From the NCBI GenBank assembly GCA_002943765.1, contig PQWQ01000014.1:744001-808000 (forward strand): a stretch of DNA of 64,000 bases. Direction: 5' to 3'. The notes under the pieces were generated by a model that searched no databases, was not told where the DNA came from, and worked only from the letters and a program-made list of their open reading frames with translations. Below, piece after piece: positions 52,201-61,200 of the stretch (position 1 is its first letter; each line of letters starts with the position of its first letter). This stretch comes from Psoroptes ovis (Eukaryota > Arthropoda > Arachnida > Sarcoptiformes > Psoroptidae). The position numbers and the translations under genes were made by a program.

Positions 52201-55200
52201 ATTCATTAATTCATTTATTAGAAAAAAAGTTGTTTCCAAAAAGGCCAACAACAAAACTGAAATAAAAGACGTTCCATTGGTGCTCTAATGCTTTATGTTT
52301 GCAGCCTCATATATTTTTCAAGTGTTATGTAATTAATTATATTTTGGAATTATATTCTTTTTTTAATACCGCTGGAATTAATATTGATTCATTTCTTCAT
52401 TTTCATATATTCAAGCATGTGTTTCTGTTTTGGGTGAGAAAAATTTTATTTTGAAATCAAGAGTAAAAATGATGGCGATGATGATGATGATATTGAAAAT
52501 TGTTCAAGCGGTCAATGTGTGTTCGTATGTGCGGTTATTTGCAATGTTTGCAGCATCAGTTAATCGTAATTCATTTTTACTTTTTTTTCCTCGTATTTGA
52601 ATGAGATTCAATGTTCATGAATTCATATTCATTCAAAAAAGTCAAAAAAATCAACGAACCGGACCTAATTTTTGTTTTTTAAGAGCTAATTCAATGGAAA
52701 TTAGTTTAAAATTAGTTTTTTTGGTGGAAAAATTCGTTCAAAATGTTTGTTTTAATCATTTTTTTATTAAAAATTTAATTCAAATTTCATTCAAATTTTT
52801 CACAGGGATAAAATTCATATTTTAAAATATGAAGTTTTTCGGTCAATTTCAGGGATTTTTCTCAAATTTTTGAATGAATTGAATGAATGCTCTATTCACT
52901 TGGCTCGATTGCTGTTAATTAATTTTTACCAAGCAGCGAAATGAAAATGAGCGAAAATTCATGGCTAATTCTGGCATGAAAATAATTGGAATTTTTTTTT
53001 GGAGGTTCATAATTTGAAATTTTAAAATTAAAAAATTTTGGGTCTAAAAAACATGAAAAAAATCAAATTAATTACTTTGAATTTATTCATTTTCAGTAAC
53101 CCAGAGAAAATAACGAAAATAAAGGGTGAATAATGAAAATAAACCAAAAAAATACTCACAATATGTCGATTGAATAGTTTCTTTCGGTGATTGCTGTTGT
53201 TGCTGCTGCTGATTTATTCCATAATTTACATAATTTGCAGCTCTTGTTGTCGTTGTTGTTAGTGTTTGTTCATCAAAAAATGGTAAAATAATATCATCAT
53301 CATCCGTATACCATGCTATTACTCGATATAGATCATTATCATTGCTGGATGTTGATAGTGAACATTTTAATATTGCATCATTACCGATTGTTGTAAGCGT
53401 ATCATATGAACGTATTGTTGGCGGTTGTGTCTGGGTGGTTGGCGTTAATGTCACTAACGTTGGCGGCGGTGGTGGAATGGCGAAATTTTTTTCAATCACT
53501 GGTTTATTTTTTTAGGTTTTCAAGGTTAAAAAAATCAAATGAAATTTTTAATCAGTAAAATGAATTGAAAAGACATAATCGATTGAAAATCAATGACAAA
53601 TTGTATTGGAATCCGAAATAAATAATAATTGAACTTGTAAATTGTAAATATTAATCGATTTCGAGTGATGAAAACATAAAAATCTATTTATTTTTGAATT
53701 TTTTCTCATGTGGAATCCAATTTTAATATATTTCATATTATGTAATTATTATTATAATTATTCTTTCATTGATCAATTGATTAATTTTTCACTTTCATGG
53801 AATCATTAAATAAGAAATCATCGAAAAAAATTAATTATTCTCAGTCAATAATAATGATTTGCCAATGTTGCCAACGTGTGTAGTTGGCACAAACAACATG
53901 CTAACATAATGTTCACATCATCATCAAATGCTGAGATCGATTCGATTAATTCTTTAGCTTTTGATGATTATTCTCATGTTTTGGACATTCGGACAAAATC
54001 AGAAAATCAAAATCAAGACAACAGCTGAATGTCCAATAGTTTGAATGATGGATATTTTAATTTCCAAATTTTCCACATTTCATAGTCACACATGGTATTT
54101 TATCATGTGTATGTGTGCTTGTATCTCGCACATTGTTTGATGTTTGTTCATTGTTTTCATATTTTGATTGATTCATTTTTAAATGTTTAAAAATGGAGAA
54201 AAAATTGAATGAATGAATGAATGACAGTGTTTCGCAGCACTGAAATTCAATTTGAATATTCAAAAGTTCAAATTCAACTTTATGTTTTTTTGGCTTTCAT
54301 TTTTTACTAAATATGTCATTTGAATTTTCAAACAACATTGACTGGAAGAAACTGGGAAAAATTTGATAAAATACAAAAGTTTAGGCTTTAAGCATTGGAA
54401 AAAAATTCAAATTTAATATCTCTGAAACGAATATTCGAATAAATGTATAATTTCCTTTTCAATATATATTAGGTTGTCCGAAAAGTTCTAGCCGCTTAAT
54501 CAATAGAATTGCTCATGAAAATCGGCCAGAACTTTTCGGACAACCTAATACCAAAAGATGAATGAAATTTTTCTTTGTTTGTTTGTTTCGGAAAACTTTC
54601 AATCAATTTTCCAATTTTTTTTCAGTTTTATATTTTTTGACATAATTCATAATTGATAAACTTGTTATAATTGATAAAATTATTCAATTTTTATACCAAA
54701 TATGAATCGTTTAATCGCTGAAATTGAATTAGTGTGAAGGAAAATGTGTCAAATGAGCTGTCAAAAAATTTGTTTTCAAAAATTTTCAAAACAAAAATGA
54801 ATAACGAAAATGTTTGTTTTGAAATTTTGTTTGTTTTTTTTCCAAAGCATCAAAGCAATTGATTCAAAGCATCAATTTTTAAAATTAAATTTTTTGCTTT
54901 TCTTTTTCGTTGAAATTTATCGTGAAATATTAAATTTCAAGCTGAAATATATATGAATTCATTGGCAACATAATAATAATAATAATAATCAACTTACCAA
55001 CAGTAATTTGTATTGAACGTGATATCAATACACCTAAACCATAATTAAATTCAACAACACAACGATAATAACTATTGTGTAATTCGCTTGCAATACTTTT
55101 ATATGCTTGATTAATTTTTGTTGTTGTTGTCGATGATGACGTTAATGATGAAGATATTTTCTTATTATTATTAAGGTTATCACTTGATGATGATGATTGT

Positions 55201-58200
55201 TGTTGTTGTTTATGTTGTTGTTGTTGTTGTTGTGATGATGGTTCATAATCAAATGGTAAAAATGTTAACGTACCATCATTATTTGAACGTTGTTCACGTA
55301 TGCCGGCAACATTCATTACAGGTATATATTGTTCAAAATCAGCTAATGAACGTTCATCACGTACTTCCCAATAAATTTTCGATATTAATTTATTGATAAT
55401 CAATTTTTGTTTATTATTATTATTATTGCTATTACTATTAATATTATCATTGTCATCATCATTCATGAATAATAATCCATCAAATATTGATTGTTTTTGA
55501 TGATTCAAATAATTATTATTATTATTATTATTATTGGTATGAAATATACCAATTTGACATTGTAATTGATAACCATATAAATTTGAATATTTAATTGTAC
55601 CATATGGTTCTTGTATGAAATATGGTCTTATAAATTGAATGTTTGGCCATAAATTTTTATTTATAACAAAAGAAGATGATGATGATGATTGAATTTTTGG
55701 TGATGATAACACGATGGCTGATGATGATGATGATTGTCCATTAGATAAAGACATTGATGATGATGATACTAATGATGATGATGAATAAAGCTCATGTAAA
55801 TGATGGTTATTATTAACATAATTATTATTATTCAATGTTTTATAATATGAACGTATCACACGATGTAATTGTTTTCGATTATCATTATCATTATCATTAT
55901 TATTACTACTATTATTATTATGATTATAACTATTTAAATTTTCATAAAATAATTTCATTTGTATCGTCGTCATCGTCATCGTCGTTGTAGCATTGTTAGT
56001 GTTATTATTATTCCAAATATTATTATCTAAGCCAAAATATGTAAGAAAAATAAAAATGAATGAATGAATGAATGAATAAATGGTGAAAATTCACAGAAAT
56101 TGAATTAAATTAAATTTTTAAATTATAAATTTTCGTCTCTTCTTCTTATTCATTCTTCCAGAATTCATTCCTTTGAACATTCATTTTTCGCATTCAAAAG
56201 AAATCTGATGATATCATAACACACAGACATCGACGAAATCTATGAATGAATGGCTGGGCCACAAAGAAAAGAAATTATCGTTGCCAAACACCAGAAGAAA
56301 TTTCATTTTTCGTTTCTTAAATTCGTTTCTTAAAAAAATTTCATTTTTTTTTTTTTTTTTTGCAAATCAAACAGAATGAAATTTAAAGAAATTTCAAAGA
56401 ATCAAAATTTCAATGTTTGCAAAATGGATGCGTACGACCAGGGAAGAAAAAATGTTTTAAATGTTTTTTTTTCTGCTAAATGTTTTCATCAATTTTTATT
56501 TTTCCAACAAAATTTCATTTCATTTTTCCAAAAATTTCTTACAGAGATACAGCAAAGAAAATGTATTAATTCGGGATATTTCAATGAAGAAAAATATGTA
56601 GAAAAAGGCTGCAAGGCCTTTTGGAATCATTTTTTTCCCTAAGAATTAAATCGAACATTAAAAAAATTTGAAAATTGAAAATCAAGGGAAAAAATGATTT
56701 CATTTTTGATCGAAAAAAATTTGGAAAATTGAATTCAAACACCCAGAAATTATTGAATTTGAATTTCACTTTGTGTGTGTGTTTGAACGACATTTTCCAC
56801 TGAATTTTTCGTTGAATTTTCCCCTGAATTTTCCATTGGATTTTCCCCTGAATTCTCGCTGAATTTTCCACTGAAATTTCCATTTTGATTGCTTAGAAAT
56901 CAACCCTGACAACCTCGAAAACCGAAATGAATGATAATTAGATTAATTTCAAACGACAATGGTCGTGCAGAATGAAATGAAAATTTTACGAGACACACAA
57001 AAAGTGAATTGACGATTGAATGAGAACCGCAAGTGAATACCAAATACGATCCAGGATAAATGGGACAAAAAATTCAAAAAAAAACGTCAACAAAAAATGG
57101 CAATTAAATTTTTTATGTACACGCACACAATACACTGGGACAATTGGTAGATATTTTCAATTGAACTAAATTTCAAATTTGATCAGTGTCTTTCGACACT
57201 AAAATTCAGTCAAATTTTGCCTGGAAAAACCACATACAATCAATGAATGAGTGAAATTGTAATTGTAATTTTTATATCGATAGATTTTTTTGAAATTATT
57301 TTCTATTTTTTCAATTATTTTCTGTTCAAAAAACATGAAATTAAATTAAATAAAATCATTCAATCGAAATTTTTCAATTTTTTCTCCAATAGGTTGTCCG
57401 GAAAGTTCTGGCTGATTTTCATTAGCAACTCTATTGATTAAGCCAAATGAACTTTTCGGACAACCTAATAATTTTTCCAATTACAAGCCTCAAAAAAAAC
57501 ATTGGTGAAAATTAAACCATGTTTTGAATCAAGAAAAAAACCATGAAAAACAACTGGAAAATAAATAAAATACGATCAATTTCGAAACTTGTTTTTCAAT
57601 GAACTGTGTACTTTTATTTATTTATAATTTCATTTCATTTTATTTTGTTACCAGAAATTTTTTTTGAAAAAATACAAAAAATTACAATGTCCAAACATTG
57701 TTTTTGGTTTCAAACAAAATGATTCGTTCGTTTGTTCTATCATTTCTGGCCCAAATACAAAGTGATTGACATGTTTTCGTTTCCAGTTATTTTCAAAGGG
57801 AGAAAACCCAGTGAATGAATGAAAAAATCAATGAAACAATCCAGATGCACATGTTCAATGTTTGAATTACTGGAAAATTTTTTTTTTCGGTTATTTTCTT
57901 TGGTTATTTCCATTGTTACCATTCCTCGTTGTTCCAGTCGTCGAACCGTTTCAATGTGTGTTCGGACATGTGTTTGTCACGTTGACATGTTTTTTCAATG
58001 ATCACATATGAATGAATGAATGAAATGATTAAATAAAACATTCAAAAAAAAAAAAAATCGGGTGAAAAAATTTTTTGTGAAAAATTGTTTTTCCATGAAA
58101 TAATAATAATGGAAAATAGACCAAAACAATTTCACGAATCAAACAACGACGATGATGATGAAAAATTGATCGATTATACTGTGTTCAACATTGAATATTT

Positions 58201-61200
58201 GAACAATGTTGCTTTTCACTTTGACTAAAAGTGAATGAAACAGAGTTTATCAATCAATAATTTTAAAATTTTCAATGTTTTCTAGTGAAATTCTACTAAA
58301 GTTACTGAAATTGATGGCCAATGATTCTTCAATCATCAGCTGCAGAGCATCACTGTGTGCATACGCAAATCCATTGGGCATTCATGAATTCATTGACTGC
58401 ATCGTTTCTGGACACAAATGAAACAAGTAGATTTAGGAAGACAGAAAATCAAGTATTAATCGACCGGAATCGATTTTGCTCTCGATTTTTCGCTTTGGTA
58501 TTTTGACCAGGAATTTTTAAATAAATAAATTTTTGAAAAATTCAAATCAAATACCATTTATTCGTGAACTACTTGAAATAATCGAAATACAACATAAATA
58601 TTCTTGTTGTTTGAAAATGTAAAATTGAACAAAAGGAAAAATAAATGAATTCTTGAATGATATTCGATTATTTATTATTCAAATGATAAGACAAAATCTT
58701 GAAAATGGCTTTTCAATGAAAAAAAAAAGGAAATTCCTTCAACAAAAAATAAAATAATTCATGTTTATTCATTGTCATTTTTAACATTGCTTTTGAAATG
58801 GATGATCTGCAATGATCTTGTGCTTATTTATCGACGATCCTATTCAAAGGAAAACGAAAACAATAGGAAATTGAATCGATTGGATAATGACCAATGGAAA
58901 AATAATTCAAGAAACATTTCACTTTTGACCAAATTCAAAGATTCACTAAATTTGTACAGTGAAAACAACATTCATCACATCGAAAAAAAAATGCAACGAG
59001 CTGATTGGTTTTAATGGATGTTTTTTGTTTTCTTCGTTTTTGAATTTTTTTTTATTGTTTTCAGATGAAAAATAGAAACCAAAAGCTCATAGCAAAGCGA
59101 TTGTCTCGATTTTTTTGGAGTTTTTTCAAACTTTCAAACATTTTTTAGGCCCTCTTTTTTTTCCAAGTATTATTTCAAAAATCAAAATGAATTTCGATCG
59201 TTTGTCAAAGCTTAAAATTTGACAATCAATCGATGCTGTTCATGTCTACTTTCTTGTATATGTCTGTCTGTATATGTGTGTGTGTGTGTTTAAGTCCCAT
59301 TCAAAATGATGTTTGAATGCAATTTTTCTTGCATTTATTTTTGTTTGTTTTTACCATTTTTCCATACAATTTTTCCCTTCGAATATATTTTGCATTTAAA
59401 TTGTCAAATTGATTGATTAATGTTTTTTTTTTTCAGTTGCAAGATTTTATTTCTTGATTTTGTTTTATTTTTAAATGAAATTTTCTTGTTATTTCAATTT
59501 ATTTTGATTTTTTGCCATCGCTTTCTTTATTTCAATGAACAGATTTTTCAATTAACGATCAACCAAAAAATACAAAAAATCACAAATAAACGACGACAAG
59601 AAATTCGAATAAAACGGAGATGGATACATTAAATATGGCCACACTTGCACACAAGCAAACTTGCATCACAAACAGCAGTGATATTGTTTCGAAAAATTCT
59701 GTTTTCCACATGTTTTTTCGTATTTCTGGCTTTATATGTGCATCAATACATTGATTGAATCAATGAATTGACTGTGACAAAAAAAATGAACATTCATGAA
59801 TGAATTCATTGATAATAATGGACAGCGATGTTCGCGATTCATATAGATGAAATTGCATTGAAAATGTAGACAGAACCGAAATAATAGTTTCATAGGCTTG
59901 AATATCTTGATTTTTATTTTCATTTTAGTTTTTTTCCATTGCGAATGAATCAATGAAAAATATATGTTTTATATCAAAAATAAAATGGATACAATGTGTG
60001 AATCGTTTGGTTTGGTTCAATATTTCTATGGTCAATAATATATTTCATCAATAATAATCATTCAACTGCTAATAGATTTTTGGAAACAAATTTATACATT
60101 TTATTTAATATTTTCCAATCGAAAAATTTCGAATAGAAAAGATCGCTGATGATGATAATGATAATAATAGTAATATGAAATAGCACTGGACAATGGACCA
60201 CAAAAATACAAAGAAAAAGACGCGAACCAAATTGTTCTAATCATGAATTTGTTCTGAGAAACAGAAATGACCAACAAACAATGAAATAATGTTTGCCGCA
60301 TACATATTTTCAATTGTATTGAATTTCTCGCGAAATGAATTGAATTGAATTGAAAAATTGGTTTCCAAAATATTGTTATCATCGTCGTCATTGGATGTAT
60401 GTACCATAAACATAGGATTTGACTACTGGAAAACAACAAAAATAATTTTATTTTTGTTTTCATTGAATTAACGACCAAACACACACACATATGATCATCA
60501 TCATCAATATCAAAGATGAATGTGAATGAATGAAATTGTGTGTTGGTGGATGGTGGTGGACACATCCTTTTTTTTGTTGTTTTATTTTTCATTAGAAATG
60601 TCTATGTATGGCGAATTGGGACAATCATTGAACATTTGGCTTCAACATTTTTTGATTGAAAAATTAATTTCATAGAAAATCGATCAATATTAGGGTTGTC
60701 CGAAAAGTTCATTTCGCTTAATCAATAGAGTTGCTCTTGAAAATCGGCCAGAACTTTTCGGACAACCTAATATTTTCATTTTTTTTTTATGAAGTTACAT
60801 AAAGCAAATGTATGGAAATTGAATGAAATATCGAGGCATTCATACATCATTCACAATAATATTGGCTTGATCAAAAAGCATACATGATTATTTTCTGTGA
60901 ACTAATAATGATGTTAAAATATTTTTGGTAATAACATTGACCAAACTAATGATGATGATGATGATGGTCGTCTGATCGAAGAAAAGCTGATGAAAACATT
61001 TTTTTTTCCATTTCATTTTTCAATGTAGAAACCAAATGATCAATTAATTTTAATCTAATTCTAAATCGATTCAATGTTAACGCATTGAAAATGAATCAAA
61101 AATTAATTCAAATGAATAATTTCTTGAAATTATTTAGCTTTATTCAATCATTTAAATTCAAATTCATAAAAGACATTTAATCTCTCTTTTCCATTTATTT

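Larger units (their letters stand above)
47385..53159 (-). other. Dscam intron 3 (5.8 kb, inside Ig2)
   Basis: This intron interrupts Ig2, the place where insect Dscam1 has its exon 4 alternative cluster, so I searched it for repeated half-Ig2 exons and saw none. It contains MITE copies 25-27 (47745, 50835, 52046), a 9-bp hairpin at 48934-48957, and simple repeats. The open frame at 48867-49145 has no recognisable domain. Confidence 0.65.

Noticed and set aside
60101..60592. 163-codon minus-strand ORF in Dscam intron 1
   Set aside because: The longest unexplained ORF in the window, but it has no Ig, signal or other domain and runs through TAT/CAT simple repeats; a chance frame is likelier than a nested gene.
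4125..60770. Regularly spaced repeats as a CRISPR-like array
   Set aside because: Copies are irregularly spaced, in both orientations, with terminal inverted repeats and TA duplications: a transposon, in a eukaryotic genome.
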